A stretch of 64,000 nt of DNA from Pseudomonas sp. (GCF_030698175.1 NZ_JAUYNT010000001.1:1-64000), one strand, 5' to 3'. Shown: positions 11,422-21,256, numbered from the stretch's first letter. Numbers and translations are program-made. Notes: generated by a model not told the origin, from the sequence alone.

Positions 11422-14376
11422 ATGGCCAAAGCCAAACCCGCAACTGCCCGTCGCTTTCCACTGCACATGCACATCAGCGCGCTCTTTACCCTGCTGCTGC
11501 TGGCCACCGGAATGGTCTTGGGGGTGTTCAATTACCAGCAAACCAGCAGCATTATTCTCTCCAGCAGCGAAAAACTCTTTGCGCGAATCTCAACTGAAGT
11601 GCAGTTGGACCTCGACCACACCTACACACCCATTCGGCAACTGCTCAGCCTGTTGGCGCTTGACCCAAGCACCCGTAAGGCGCAACCCCGCGAGCGACAA
11701 GCGTTACTGGCGCCTTTCGCCCAGGCCCTAAGCGATAACCCCAAACTCGCCGCGCTGTATTTGGGCTACCCCAATGGCGATTTTTTCATGCTGCGGCCAC
11801 TGCGCAGCGCCGCGTTCAGGCAGCGCTTTGAAGCACCCGAGAACGCCGCCTTCCAACTCTGGACCATCGAACACAACGATGGCGCCGTGCAGTCGAGCTA
11901 TCAGTTCTTCGATCAACAATTGAATCTGCTGCGCCATATCCAGCGCAGCGGTGAGGACTTCGACCCGCGCACGCGGCCCTGGTATCAGAGTGCGCTTAGC
12001 GATGCCGAGCAAATCACCACGGCGCCCTATGGGTTTTTCTCCAGCAAGCAAGTCGGCACCACCCTGGCGCGCAACATCGGCCTCAACATAGTGCTGGCCG
12101 CCGACCTAACCCTCGACGACCTGTCTGCCACCCTGAGCAAACATCAAATCACCCCGAGTACCGAAGTGTTGCTGTTCGACAGCGACGGCGACGCCATTGC
12201 CTATCCGGGCCGACCAACGCTGCTGGTAGAAACCGGCGGCAGCGTGCAGTTGCTCAAGGCCGCCGAACTCAGCGTTCCCTTGGCCGCCCTGCTACAGCCA
12301 AACAATAATCGGCAGCAGCAGGGGCATTTGCGCCTGAACAAGCGCGACTGGATCATCTCGCGCACCCATATCAACGAGGGCGGCCCGCAAGGCTTGGAGC
12401 TGGCGCTGCTGGTGCCCGAAGACGAACTACTGGCCGAGGCTTACCGCATTCGCTGGCAAGGCGCGATCATCACCCTCGCCACCCTGTTGTTGTGCCTGCC
12501 GGTCGGCTGGCTGGCCTCGCGCAGCGTGGTCAAACCGCTGAACGCGTTGGTATTGGAGGCCGAAGCGATTCAGCGCTTTGACTTTAACCATCCCGCCAGC
12601 GGCCGCTCGCCCCTGCTGGAAGTTGACCGCCTGGCGTTGTCGATGAACCGCATGAAAGAAACCATCGCCAGCTTTCTCGAGATTGCCGCCAGCTTATCGG
12701 CCGAAAAACGCTTCGATACCTTATTGCAGCGGGTGCTCGATGAGACCGTCAGCATCGGCAAGGCCAGCGGCGGCCTGCTGTATTTGATCGAGCCCGACAG
12801 CGGCCAGTTGATCCCCCAGGCGCTGATTATTGATGGCGTGCAACAAAACCTCAGCGAGCACTCCCTCAGCAGTTACCACAGCGGCGACCCCAGCCTGCCC
12901 GATTGGCTCAAAGGCCCGGCCAGTGGCGGCGCCAGCGCTGTGGTCGCCCTGGGTTTTGATCAAGCCGGGCCCTTGCAAAGCCTGCTGCACAGCCTCGACA
13001 GCCCGATGATTCACCTGGTCAGCTGTGGCCTGCATAACCGCCAGGGCGTGACCCTCGGCGTGCTGCAATTACTGCACCGTGATAACACTGACGAACACGA
13101 CCCAACCCTGCTACGCCCCGAGCGCATTGCCTTGATCGAGGCGGTGTCTGGCGTGGCTGCCCTGTGCATCGACAGTCAGCGTTTGCTGGAGCAACAAAAA
13201 CACTTGCTGGAAGCTTTTATCCAACTGTTGGCCGGCGCCATCGACGCCAAAAGCCCTTACACCGGCGGCCACTGCCAGCGGGTGCCGGAGTTGACGCTGA
13301 TGCTCGCCCACGCCGCCGCCGACAGCCCGGAGCCGGCCTTTGCCAGCTACCAACCGACTGAGGAGCAATGGGAAGAACTGCATATCGCCGCTTGGCTACA
13401 CGATTGCGGCAAGATCACCACGCCCGAATACGTGGTCGATAAAGCCACCAAACTGGAAACCCTCTACGACCGCATCCATGAAATCCGCACCCGCTTTGAA
13501 GTGCTTAAACGCGATGCCTGGATCGACTATTGGCAGGCCCGCAGCGAAGGCGCCGATGCCAGCCAGCAAGCGCTGCAGCGTGACCAGCGGTTAAGCGCCC
13601 TGGATGAAGAGTTCGCCTTTATCGCCCGTTGTAATCTGGGCGGTGAGGCCATGGCCGAGGCCGATCTGGCACGCATTCAGCACATCGCCCAGCGCACCTG
13701 GCGGCGCACCCTCGATGACCGACTCGGGGTGTCGTGGGAAGAGGCGCAACGTCAAGCCCGTAGCCCAGCGCCCAGTCTGCCGGTGGACGAGCCACTGCTG
13801 GCCGATCGCCCCGAGCATTTGCTTGAACGCAAGGCCAGCGAGCAAATGCCCGCCGACAATCCATGGGGCTTCAAGCTCGAGGTGCCGACCTACAAATTCA
13901 ATCGCGGCGAGCTGTACAACTTGAGCATCGCCCGTGGCACCTTGACCGCAGAGGACCGTTTCATCATCAACGATCACATCGTGCAAACCATCCGCATGCT
14001 CAACCACCTGCCCTTCCCGCCGCACTTGAAAAACGTCGCGGAAATCGCCGGTGGCCACCATGAAAAGATGAATGGCACGGGTTACCCGAAACGCCTGAAA
14101 CGTGAAGACATGAGCCTGCCGGCCCGCATGATGGCGATTGCCGATATTTTTGAGGCGCTAACAGCGGTGGACCGCCCCTACAAGAAAGGCAAAACCTTGT
14201 CCGAGTCGCTAAACATCATGCTCGGCATGTGCAAGGGCGCGCATGTGGATACGCAACTGTTTGAGTTGTTCGTGCGCAGCGGGGTTTATCGCCAGTACGC
14301 GCAACGCTTCCTGAAGCCTGAACAGATTGATGCGGTCGACGAAAGCAGCTTATTAGCCAAGCTGGCGGCCGACTGA
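11422..14376 (+). CDS. Membrane Cache-HAMP-GAF-HD-GYP phosphodiesterase/sensor
   Basis: 984-residue signalling protein. In order: TM helix (about 18-38); periplasmic double-Cache domain with the typical DPRTRPWYQSAL motif (181-192); second TM (about 346-366); HAMP (367-420); GAF domain (about 425-600); C-terminal HD-GYP-type domain with HDCGK (H660) and HHEKMNGTGYP (H879, H880). The family hydrolyses c-di-GMP or related cyclic dinucleotides. About 220 residues separate HDCGK from HHE, against roughly 55-60 in classical HD-GYP domains, so this is an inserted variant whose substrate is uncertain. ATG 11422 is chosen because the upstream 26 codons lack homology; the RBS is weak. Confidence is high for architecture, lower for activity. 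Confidence 0.85.
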   Translation: MAKAKPATARRFPLHMHISALFTLLLLATGMVLGVFNYQQTSSIILSSSEKLFARISTEVQLDLDHTYTPIRQLLSLLALDPSTRKAQPRERQALLAPFAQALSDNPKLAALYLGYPNGDFFMLRPLRSAAFRQRFEAPENAAFQLWTIEHNDGAVQSSYQFFDQQLNLLRHIQRSGEDFDPRTRPWYQSALSDAEQITTAPYGFFSSKQVGTTLARNIGLNIVLAADLTLDDLSATLSKHQITPSTEVLLFDSDGDAIAYPGRPTLLVETGGSVQLLKAAELSVPLAALLQPNNNRQQQGHLRLNKRDWIISRTHINEGGPQGLELALLVPEDELLAEAYRIRWQGAIITLATLLLCLPVGWLASRSVVKPLNALVLEAEAIQRFDFNHPASGRSPLLEVDRLALSMNRMKETIASFLEIAASLSAEKRFDTLLQRVLDETVSIGKASGGLLYLIEPDSGQLIPQALIIDGVQQNLSEHSLSSYHSGDPSLPDWLKGPASGGASAVVALGFDQAGPLQSLLHSLDSPMIHLVSCGLHNRQGVTLGVLQLLHRDNTDEHDPTLLRPERIALIEAVSGVAALCIDSQRLLEQQKHLLEAFIQLLAGAIDAKSPYTGGHCQRVPELTLMLAHAAADSPEPAFASYQPTEEQWEELHIAAWLHDCGKITTPEYVVDKATKLETLYDRIHEIRTRFEVLKRDAWIDYWQARSEGADASQQALQRDQRLSALDEEFAFIARCNLGGEAMAEADLARIQHIAQRTWRRTLDDRLGVSWEEAQRQARSPAPSLPVDEPLLADRPEHLLERKASEQMPADNPWGFKLEVPTYKFNRGELYNLSIARGTLTAEDRFIINDHIVQTIRMLNHLPFPPHLKNVAEIAGGHHEKMNGTGYPKRLKREDMSLPARMMAIADIFEALTAVDRPYKKGKTLSESLNIMLGMCKGAHVDTQLFELFVRSGVYRQYAQRFLKPEQIDAVDESSLLAKLAAD

Positions 14377-14465
14377 GACAGCGGGGATAAACGAGGTGTT
14401 AACGCGAGGAGTGCAACCTAACAAACAGCGGTTCAGGGCCGGCCAGCGCCAGCCCTGAACACCAG

Positions 14466-14626
14466 CAGCCTGTCGGGCGTAGGTCTGTCCTACTGCGGAA
14501 AAGCCGGATTTGGTCATTTCCTGCGCTCTTTCTCGTTGAATAGAATGACTATTCGCCTCAAAAGAGCGCAAAAACTGCCTCAAACCGGTCTTTCCCTCGC
14601 TACGGACGCCTAAGCCCGACAGGCTG
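14466..14626. repeat. MITE-like element with terminal inverted repeats
   Basis: In the 256-bp spacer after the HD-GYP gene, CAGCCTGTCGGGC (14466-14478) and its exact complement (14614-14626) bound a 161-bp segment. The identity continues imperfectly inward (GTAGG against CCTAA/CGCC). The interior holds a short hairpin (GAATAG..CTATTC) and no open frame. This looks like a small non-autonomous repeat. I think I have seen similar sequence in other pseudomonads but cannot verify copy number. Confidence 0.5.
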
Positions 14627-14632
14627 CCAGGA

Positions 14633-14974
14633 TCAAGCCTGGGCGATATCGTTTTCTGGATACCACACATCCAGCAGCGGGCTAACAGTAAAAGCTGTCA
14701 GTTCGCTGCGGCCTTGCAACCAGGCCTCAACCAGGGCGCGCTGCTCAGCGCTGACCGAACCACGCTTGCCCAGGCACACGAAGCCATAGTCATCACCGCC
14801 GACATAACCCATGCCGTTAGCAGTGATTGCGTCTGCAACGAAGGCTTCCAGGAAGTCATCGATCGACTCTTCAGCCAAGTTTTCCTGAAAATTCAGGGTC
14901 AGCTCAAAACCAAGCTCCTGGAACTCGGCAACGCAGAGTTTTTTACGCAGACGACGGGAACGGTTAGTAGCCAT
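14633..14974 (-). CDS. yggL: YggL (DUF469) family ribosome-associated protein
   Basis: 113-residue protein of the YggL/DUF469 family, described as a 50S-ribosome-associated factor. The N-terminus MATNRSRRLRKKLCVAEFQELGFEL and the GMGYVGGDDYGFV region are the family hallmarks. ATG 14974 follows GGTGAGGA at a good distance. It stands alone, divergent from dacB; the 222-bp spacer 14975-15196 probably carries both promoters. The function is known only loosely from the family. Confidence 0.88.
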   Translation of the reverse strand: MATNRSRRLRKKLCVAEFQELGFELTLNFQENLAEESIDDFLEAFVADAITANGMGYVGGDDYGFVCLGKRGSVSAEQRALVEAWLQGRSELTAFTVSPLLDVWYPENDIAQA

Positions 14975-15196
14975 GAAAAATCCTCACCTTTCTTAAATAA
15001 ATAAAACTTAAATTCATAAAATAAGCCGCGGCACTTTAACAGCTTAGCGTCGCGACCGCCCGACTCTCTGTCGCGCGACCTGCCCGCCAGCAAGCTGCCC
15101 AGCCCATCAGCGCAGGGCGCATGCAAAGGGCGCTTCGGGCATAATGCCGATCTTTCAGAAGCTGTTTTGCCAAACTTGTGTGGAAGCCTTGTACTA

Positions 15197-16693
15197 ATGT
15201 CATCTTTTCTTGTTAACCGTCGCCTGTCGGGTCTGGGCCTGGCGCTGCGCACCCTGCGTCAACTGGCCCTCGCCAGCCTGTTATTACCGCTGGCCGTGAG
15301 CGCTAACGCCGCGCCAACCAACACTGTACTGCCGCTGAAAATCCAGCAGGCGTTAAAGACCGCAAAAATCGACAACAGCGCCATGTCGCTGGTTATGCTG
15401 CCACTCAATGGCCCGGGGCTGGCCACCATAGTCAATGCCGACGCGGCAGTGAACCCGGCCTCGACCATGAAGCTGATCACCACCTATGCAGCGCTGGAGT
15501 TGCTCGGCCCGACCCATCAATGGAAAACCGAGTTTTACACCGACGGCACGCTGCGCAACGGCGTACTGCAGGGCAACCTGTACCTCAAGGGCGGCGGCGA
15601 TCCAAAGTTGAACATGGAGAAACTCTGGTTGCTGCTGCGCGACCTGCGCGCCAATGGTGTGCAGCAGATTACCGGCGATCTGGTGCTCGACCGCAGCCAC
15701 TTCGTGCAACCGCAGCTAGCGGCCTTTAATGATGACGGTAATGACGACAACAAACCTTTCCTGGTCGGCCCAGATTCGTTACTGGTAAACCTCAAGTCGG
15801 TGCGTTTTATCGCCCGCAATGAAGGCGGCAAGGTGACCCTGGCCGCCGAACCGCCGATTGCCAGCATTCATATCGACAACCGGGTCAAAGCCCTGCCAGC
15901 CGGCAAATGCCCCAATCCGGATGTGCGCTACAGCCCAAGCAAACAGGCGGATGGCAGTATCAATCTGGTGGTCAGCGGCAAGCTGGTCGACGGTTGCAGC
16001 AGCCAGACGTACCTGGCGCTGCTTGATCACCAGAGCTACGCCGCCGGAGCGGTGCGGTCCATCTGGCAAGAGCTGGGCGGCACTATCAACGGCCACGACC
16101 GGGTCGACAATGTGCCCAAAAGCGCCCGTCTGCTAGCCCGCGCCTTCTCTCCCGACCTGGTGGAGATCATTCGCGACATCAACAAGTACAGCAATAACAC
16201 CATGGCCCAGCAGCTGTTCCTGAGCATTGGCGCGCAGTTTCGCACTGCCAGCGACGCCGATGACGCCAAGGCTGCGCTGCGGGTGATACGGCAATGGCTG
16301 GCACGCAAAGGCATCGATGCTAAACACCTGATGATCGAGAACGGCTCCGGCTTGTCGCGCCAGGAGCGCATTAGCGCGCGGGAAATGGCGGGATTACTGC
16401 AAGCGGCCTGGAACAGCCCCTATGCCGCCGAGTTTATATCGTCACTGCCACTGGTAGGCATGGACGGCACCATGCACAAGCGTCTACGGCGCACCGCCCT
16501 GGCAGGCGAAGGCCATATCAAGACCGGCACCCTGAACACCGTGCGGGCAATCTCCGGTTTTAGCCGCGACGCCAACGGCAACACCTGGGCAGTGGTGGCC
16601 ATCCTCAACCATCCACGACCATGGGGCGCCTCGTCGATTCTCGATCAGGTGCTGCTGGGGCTGTATCAGCAAAGCAAGGTCAACAAGCCTTAA
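15197..16693 (+). CDS. dacB: D-alanyl-D-alanine carboxypeptidase/endopeptidase (PBP4, DacB)
   Basis: Low-molecular-weight class C penicillin-binding protein acting in the periplasm on peptidoglycan cross-links. Its 498 residues contain the three serine-acyltransferase motifs: STMK (S89), SNN in NKYSNNTMAQ, and KTG in GHIKTGTLNT. A signal sequence covers about residues 1-38 (ending VSANAA). ATG 15197 is preferred over an in-frame ATG at 15167, which would precede the positively charged signal start. In P. aeruginosa loss of dacB induces AmpC; whether that applies here is unknown. It is convergent with rlmKL. Confidence 0.94.
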   Translation: MSSFLVNRRLSGLGLALRTLRQLALASLLLPLAVSANAAPTNTVLPLKIQQALKTAKIDNSAMSLVMLPLNGPGLATIVNADAAVNPASTMKLITTYAALELLGPTHQWKTEFYTDGTLRNGVLQGNLYLKGGGDPKLNMEKLWLLLRDLRANGVQQITGDLVLDRSHFVQPQLAAFNDDGNDDNKPFLVGPDSLLVNLKSVRFIARNEGGKVTLAAEPPIASIHIDNRVKALPAGKCPNPDVRYSPSKQADGSINLVVSGKLVDGCSSQTYLALLDHQSYAAGAVRSIWQELGGTINGHDRVDNVPKSARLLARAFSPDLVEIIRDINKYSNNTMAQQLFLSIGAQFRTASDADDAKAALRVIRQWLARKGIDAKHLMIENGSGLSRQERISAREMAGLLQAAWNSPYAAEFISSLPLVGMDGTMHKRLRRTALAGEGHIKTGTLNTVRAISGFSRDANGNTWAVVAILNHPRPWGASSILDQVLLGLYQQSKVNKP

Positions 16694-16697
16694 ACCG

Positions 16698-16766
16698 TAG
16701 GGTGTACTCGCCGCAGGCAGTACACCCGCAGCCGGCGGATTGCTCGCTACGCTCCTGAGCCCCTAC
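16698..16766. repeat. Intergenic palindromic repeat between dacB and rlmKL
   Basis: GTAGGG at 16698 and CCCCTAC at 16760-16766 bound the spacer of two convergent genes. Inside, GGTGTACT (16701-16708) pairs with AGTACACC (16719-16726). It resembles dispersed Pseudomonas repeats and may also act as a weak bidirectional terminator, though there is no T-run. Confidence 0.4.
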
Positions 16767-16770
16767 CTTT

Positions 16771-19014
16771 TCAAACCTCCGCGTTAGCCGCCAGTGCCGT
16801 CAATCGCCAGGCGCGGTGGATCTTGCTGTTGCGGGCGTAATCGGGGTCAAGGGTCTTGGCGCTGATTTCTTCCACGCCATAACGCGCGGCCAAGCCTTCA
16901 TCCAGGATGAACTTGCGAAAGTTATTCGAGAAATACAGCACGCCGCCCGGTGCCAAGCGGGTCATGGCCAAGTCCAGTAACTGCACATGATCACGCTGCA
17001 CATCGAAGATCCCCTCCATGCGTTTGGAGTTGGAGAAGGTCGGCGGATCGATAAAGATCAGGTCGTATTCACTGCGATCGGCCGCTAGCCAGGCCATCAC
17101 ATCGCCCTGCTCCAGCTTGTTTTTGTCGGAGAAGCCATTCAACGCCAGGTTGCGCCGTGCCCAGTCCAGATAGGTTTTCGACAGGTCGACGCTGGTGGTG
17201 CTGCGCGCCCCGCCTTTGGCCGCATGCACGGTGGCGGTGGCGGTGTAGCAAAACAGATTGAGGAAACGCTTGCCGGTCGCCTCCTTCTGGATGCGCAAGC
17301 GTAACGGCCGGTGATCGAGAAACAGACCGGTATCCAGGTAATCGGTGAGATTCACCAGCAGCTTGACGCCGCCTTCGTTGACCTCGCGAAACACCCCCTG
17401 GGCCGCCTGGCGGGTGTATTGCTTGGTGCCGCTCTGGCGCTCGCGGCGCTTGACCACCACCTTGTTTTTGTCCACGCCCAGCGCTTGCGGAATCGCCGCC
17501 AAGGCATCGAACAAACGTGCCTGGGCTTTTTCCGGTTCGATGGTGCGCGGGGCGGCGTATTCCTGCACATGCACCCAATCGCCATACAGGTCGATGGCCA
17601 CGGCGTATTCAGGCATGTCGGCGTCATACACCCGGTAGCATTCGACGCCTTCGCGGCGCGCCCACTTGCCCAGCAGCTTGAGATTTTTTTGCAGGCGATT
17701 GGCAAACATCTGCCCGCCTTCGCTCAAACGCGCCAACTCCGCCACCACCGGCGCTGCTACTGGTTCAGTGCTTGGGCCGTCGATGGCCAGTTGCTCACGT
17801 TCCACTTGACGCTGCTCAGGGGTGCGCCGCTCGCCGGTGACAAACTGCTCGGGGCTGACCTTGATCAGCAGCAACTTGCACGGCAAGGCGCCGTTCCAGA
17901 AGGCATATTGCTTGTGGCTGCGAATGCCCATGCGCTTGCCCAAGTCGGGGGCGCCGGTAAAGATCGCCGCCTCCCAGTTCAAGCAGGCCTGACGCAGACG
18001 CTCACCGAGGTTCTGGTAGAGATAGAGCAAGCTGGCCTCATCACCGAGGCGCTCACCATAGGGCGGGTTGCAGATCACCAAACCAGTTTGGTTTTGATCC
18101 GGGCGCGGCTCAAAGGTGGCCAGTTCGCCCTGATAAATCTTGATCCAGTTCGACAAGCCTGCACGCTCGACGTTGTTGCGCCCCGGCTGAATCAAGCGTG
18201 GATCGGCCTCATAGCCACGAATCCACAACGGCGGCTTAGCCAAACCAATCGCCGCCCGCTCGACCGCCTCGGCATGCAGACGCTGCCAGAGCGCCGGCAC
18301 GTGGCCGAGCCAGGCCGAGAAGCCCCAAAGTTCGCGTTTAAGATTCGGCGCGATATCGGCGGCGATCATCGCTGCCTCGACCAAAAAGGTGCCCACACCG
18401 CACATCGGGTCGGTTAACGCGCCACCAGCGGCGGCGATTCGTGGCCAGCCGGAGCGGATTAAAATCGCCGCAGCGAGGTTTTCTTTCAACGGTGCCGCAC
18501 CCTGCTGCAGGCGATAACCGCGCTGGTGCAGGCTGTGGCCGGACAAATCCAACGACAACACCGCCTCACCACGATCCAGGCGCAGGTGCACGCGCATGTC
18601 CGGGTTGAGCTTGTCGATGGAAGGCCGGTCACCGGCGGCGTTACGCAATTTATCGACAATCGCATCCTTGACCTTCAGCGCGCCGAAGTGGGTGTTATCG
18701 ATACCCGAACCCTGGCCACTGAACTCCACCGCCAGACTGCCGGTGGGCAGCAGATGCTCGTGCCAATCGACCGCCAGAATGCCGTCATACAGATCGTCGG
18801 CGTCTTGCATGGCAAAGCGCGACAGCACCAGCAACACCCGGTTAGCCAGGCGTGACCAGAGGCACAGCCGGTACGCCGTGGTCATATCGGCAAAGCCACG
18901 GATCGCCGAGGTGTGCTCGCGCACCTCCTCCAACCCTAAAGCAGTAGCCTCTTCGGCCAGCAGCGCTTCCAGGCCCTTGGGGCAGGTAAGAAAGAGTTCA
19001 AAACGATCCGACAT
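16771..19014 (-). CDS. rlmL: Bifunctional 23S rRNA methyltransferase RlmKL
   Basis: Fused enzyme of 747 residues that makes m2G2445 (RlmL, N-terminal half) and m7G2069 (RlmK, C-terminal half) in 23S rRNA. The N-terminal THUMP region (about 45-155) is followed by DPMCGVGTF (202-210) and the catalytic NPPY (316-319). The second methyltransferase contains LNLFCYTATATVHAA and DLIFIDPPTF. ATG 19014 begins MSDRFELFLTCPKGLE, the usual start. Full length and no disruption. It is divergent from rmf across 424 bp. Confidence 0.95.
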   Translation of the reverse strand: MSDRFELFLTCPKGLEALLAEEATALGLEEVREHTSAIRGFADMTTAYRLCLWSRLANRVLLVLSRFAMQDADDLYDGILAVDWHEHLLPTGSLAVEFSGQGSGIDNTHFGALKVKDAIVDKLRNAAGDRPSIDKLNPDMRVHLRLDRGEAVLSLDLSGHSLHQRGYRLQQGAAPLKENLAAAILIRSGWPRIAAAGGALTDPMCGVGTFLVEAAMIAADIAPNLKRELWGFSAWLGHVPALWQRLHAEAVERAAIGLAKPPLWIRGYEADPRLIQPGRNNVERAGLSNWIKIYQGELATFEPRPDQNQTGLVICNPPYGERLGDEASLLYLYQNLGERLRQACLNWEAAIFTGAPDLGKRMGIRSHKQYAFWNGALPCKLLLIKVSPEQFVTGERRTPEQRQVEREQLAIDGPSTEPVAAPVVAELARLSEGGQMFANRLQKNLKLLGKWARREGVECYRVYDADMPEYAVAIDLYGDWVHVQEYAAPRTIEPEKAQARLFDALAAIPQALGVDKNKVVVKRRERQSGTKQYTRQAAQGVFREVNEGGVKLLVNLTDYLDTGLFLDHRPLRLRIQKEATGKRFLNLFCYTATATVHAAKGGARSTTSVDLSKTYLDWARRNLALNGFSDKNKLEQGDVMAWLAADRSEYDLIFIDPPTFSNSKRMEGIFDVQRDHVQLLDLAMTRLAPGGVLYFSNNFRKFILDEGLAARYGVEEISAKTLDPDYARNSKIHRAWRLTALAANAEV

Positions 19015-19312
19015 GGGGATATCCAGTGCCTAAGGCAGTTAGTCGCGCACACAAACTGTACGCACAACAAAAGTAAGTGACAAAAGCCCGCAGAGCGACC
19101 CTTCGTCGGAATAAACAGGCCCCCAGCCACCGCCGACTCGACGCTGGCAATAACACCGACGCACCTTCTGCGCGCCGCTGAACACTGGGGCTCAGGCAAA
19201 TTTTTAGGCCACTGGCACTCCAGCCTTATGGCCCGACTCACAAAACCGTTACCTTCTTATGACAAAAAGGTCATTCACAGGGCTAACGGCATTGGTTAGA
19301 AATTAACCCAGC

Positions 19313-19333
19313 CCGACACCGTCTTGGTGTCGG
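19313..19333 (+). other. Hairpin in the rmf upstream region
   Basis: CCGACACC-GTCTT-GGTGTCGG forms a perfect 8-bp stem about 105 bp before rmf. No T-run follows it, so it is not a classical terminator. It could be a leader-RNA element or transcription-factor site for rmf. The rest of the 424-bp spacer (19015-19438) shows nothing I can assign. Confidence 0.35.
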
Positions 19334-19438
19334 CAGCAACCCGCCACAATGGCAATGGGCTGCGCCGGCAGAACTTTCTGCCCGACCCCAGCTAGGGGCC
19401 AAAGGAATATCACAGTCAACATTTGAGGGCTTCACCCT

Positions 19439-19654
19439 ATGAGAAGACTTAAGCGTGATCCAATGGAAAAAGCTTTTTTACGCGGTTATCAATATGGCGT
19501 TCATGGTAAGTCGTACGAACTCTGTCCATTCACTGCAGCAAGTGTTCGCCAAGCCTGGATTAACGGCTGGCGAGAGGGCCGCGGTGACAACTGGGCCGGC
19601 ATGACCGGTACCGCTGGCATCCACCGCCTCAACGAACTCCACGCTGTCGGCTAA
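19439..19654 (+). CDS. rmf: Ribosome modulation factor RMF
   Basis: 71-residue basic protein that dimerises 70S ribosomes into inactive 100S particles in stationary phase. The family core AFLRGYQYGVHGKS (12-25), CPF, and QAWINGWREGRGDNW are all present. ATG 19439 is preceded by TTGAGGG. It is a single-gene unit followed by a strong terminator (19703-19727). In this family expression depends on growth rate and stringent response; no specific site is proven here. Confidence 0.96.
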   Translation: MRRLKRDPMEKAFLRGYQYGVHGKSYELCPFTAASVRQAWINGWREGRGDNWAGMTGTAGIHRLNELHAVG

Positions 19655-19702
19655 GAACTGCTGCCGACCTCATCAATGATGCCCCGAAGGGCAATTGCTG
19701 CA

Positions 19703-19727
19703 GAGGGCCCTTAACCGGGCCCTTTTT
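19703..19727 (+). terminator. Rho-independent terminator of rmf
   Basis: AGGGCCC (19704-19710), loop TTAACC, GGGCCCT (19717-19723), then TTTT. It lies between convergent rmf and pyrD and serves the plus strand best. Confidence 0.85.
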
Positions 19728-19745
19728 AGTTCTAACGCACCGTCA

Positions 19746-20774
19746 TCAGGCTTTACGTGGCAAGGCCGCAATCGCATCTACAGATTCGCGGATCAGCGCT
19801 GGGCCTTGATAGATAAAGCCCGAGTAGATTTGCACCAAGCTGGCACCGGCGGCGATTTTCTCGGCCGCATGCTGGCCTGCGGTAATCCCGCCCACCGCGA
19901 TAATCGGTAAACGCCCCGCCAGCTCTGCCGCCAACACCTTAACGATGTGGGTGCTTTGCTCGCGCACTGGCGCCCCGGAAAGCCCACCGGCCTCATCGGC
20001 GAACTGCAGCCCGGCAACGCCGCTGCGCGACAGCGTGGTATTGGTAGCAATGACCGCATCCATACCTGCTTCCACTAATGCCGCAGCGACCTCGACGGTT
20101 TCCTCATCGGTCATGTCCGGGGCAATTTTGATCGCCAGCGGCACACGCTTGCCATGTTTGGCAGCGAGATCCTCTTGACGTTGACGCAAGGCTTCGAGCA
20201 ACTGCTTGAGTGAGTCGCCAAACTGCAGGCTGCGCAGCCCTGGGGTATTGGGCGAGCTGACGTTCACCGTGACATAGCTGGCGTGGGCGTAGACTTTATC
20301 CAGACACAGCAAGTAATCATCCACCGCCCGTTCAACCGGGGTGTCGAAGTTCTTGCCGATGTTAATCCCCAGCACACCCTTGAACTTGGCCGCCTGCACC
20401 CGCGCCAGCAGATGATCGACGCCGTTATTGTTAAAGCCCATGCGATTGATGATCGCCTCGGCCGCCGGCAAACGAAACAAGCGTGGCTTGGGATTGCCCG
20501 GCTGTGGGCGCGGGGTGACTGTGCCAATTTCCACAAAACCGAAACCCAACTGGGCAAAGCCATCGATAGCATCGCCATTTTTGTCCAACCCGGCAGCCAG
20601 CCCCACAGGATTGGGGAAATCCAAGCCCATGACCCGCACCGGCAAACTCGCCGGGGCTTTGGTTAGCAAGGCATTCAGCCCCAAGCGTCCCGCCGCACCG
20701 ATCAGATCGATGGACAGCTCGTGGGAGGTTTCCGGGGCGAGGTTAAACAGCAGCTTGCGGGCCAGGGTATACAT
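19746..20774 (-). CDS. pyrD: Dihydroorotate dehydrogenase (quinone), class 2
   Basis: Fourth step of pyrimidine synthesis: oxidises dihydroorotate to orotate at the inner membrane, passing electrons to quinone. The 342-residue protein has the class 2 N-terminal helix ([19 protein letters not shown]), the FMN barrel with [38 protein letters not shown] and the catalytic-serine region [15 protein letters not shown]-terminal phosphate-binding segments IIAVGGI and [12 protein letters not shown] are intact. ATG 20774. It is monocistronic as far as can be seen. Confidence 0.96.
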   Translation of the reverse strand: MYTLARKLLFNLAPETSHELSIDLIGAAGRLGLNALLTKAPASLPVRVMGLDFPNPVGLAAGLDKNGDAIDGFAQLGFGFVEIGTVTPRPQPGNPKPRLFRLPAAEAIINRMGFNNNGVDHLLARVQAAKFKGVLGINIGKNFDTPVERAVDDYLLCLDKVYAHASYVTVNVSSPNTPGLRSLQFGDSLKQLLEALRQRQEDLAAKHGKRVPLAIKIAPDMTDEETVEVAAALVEAGMDAVIATNTTLSRSGVAGLQFADEAGGLSGAPVREQSTHIVKVLAAELAGRLPIIAVGGITAGQHAAEKIAAGASLVQIYSGFIYQGPALIRESVDAIAALPRKA

Positions 20775-20902
20775 GGGCAGGCTTGGCTCAATAGTTAGAC
20801 TGGAAATTACAGGCCGGATAAAAACTACCGCGCGCGACTATGCAGCCTGATTAGCCGGCCATTATAGCCGCGCCACCCCTGGCAAGCGAGGCAGCTATGT
20901 GG

Positions 20903-21127
20903 CTATTGACTGATCTTGCGCAAACTCAGCAACTCACCGGCCGCATTAAACTCCAAGGCGAAGGAACCATAGACACCGGCATGGGTCAGAAAAGGCCGTA
21001 AATGATGGGCCGGCAAATTCACCCGCTGGCCATCGCGACTGGACACCAATACCCGGTTCGCCCGACCTTGATAGACGGCGAGCAAAGATTGCGCAGATAG
21101 TGCAATATCCAACAACAGAACTGGCAT
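20903..21127 (-). CDS. DUF2835 family small protein
   Basis: 74-residue protein whose pattern (LDIALSAQSLLAVYQGRANRVLV, SRDGQRVNLPAHHLRPFLTHAGVYGSF) fits the DUF2835 family of short proteobacterial proteins, predicted to be a single beta-rich domain. The function is unknown. The ATG at 21127 has only a weak RBS. It is divergent from the next gene, with 129 bp between the starts. I am fairly sure of the family and cannot suggest a role. Confidence 0.75.
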   Translation of the reverse strand: MPVLLLDIALSAQSLLAVYQGRANRVLVSSRDGQRVNLPAHHLRPFLTHAGVYGSFALEFNAAGELLSLRKISQ

Positions 21128-21256
21128 GGAAGCACCCGGGACTATGAAGCATGTAATGTTGCCACAAGCAGCAGCACCAAGCAGAGCGGCGAAGGTTATT
21201 TGGCAAGGCCTTAGCTACGCCAGCGCTAGTCGTAATCAAGGAGAGCATGGTTGGTC

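Noticed and set aside
17311..18417. 368-codon plus-strand frame opposite rlmKL
   Set aside because: Opposite an intact bifunctional methyltransferase with all motifs; no RBS or known family.
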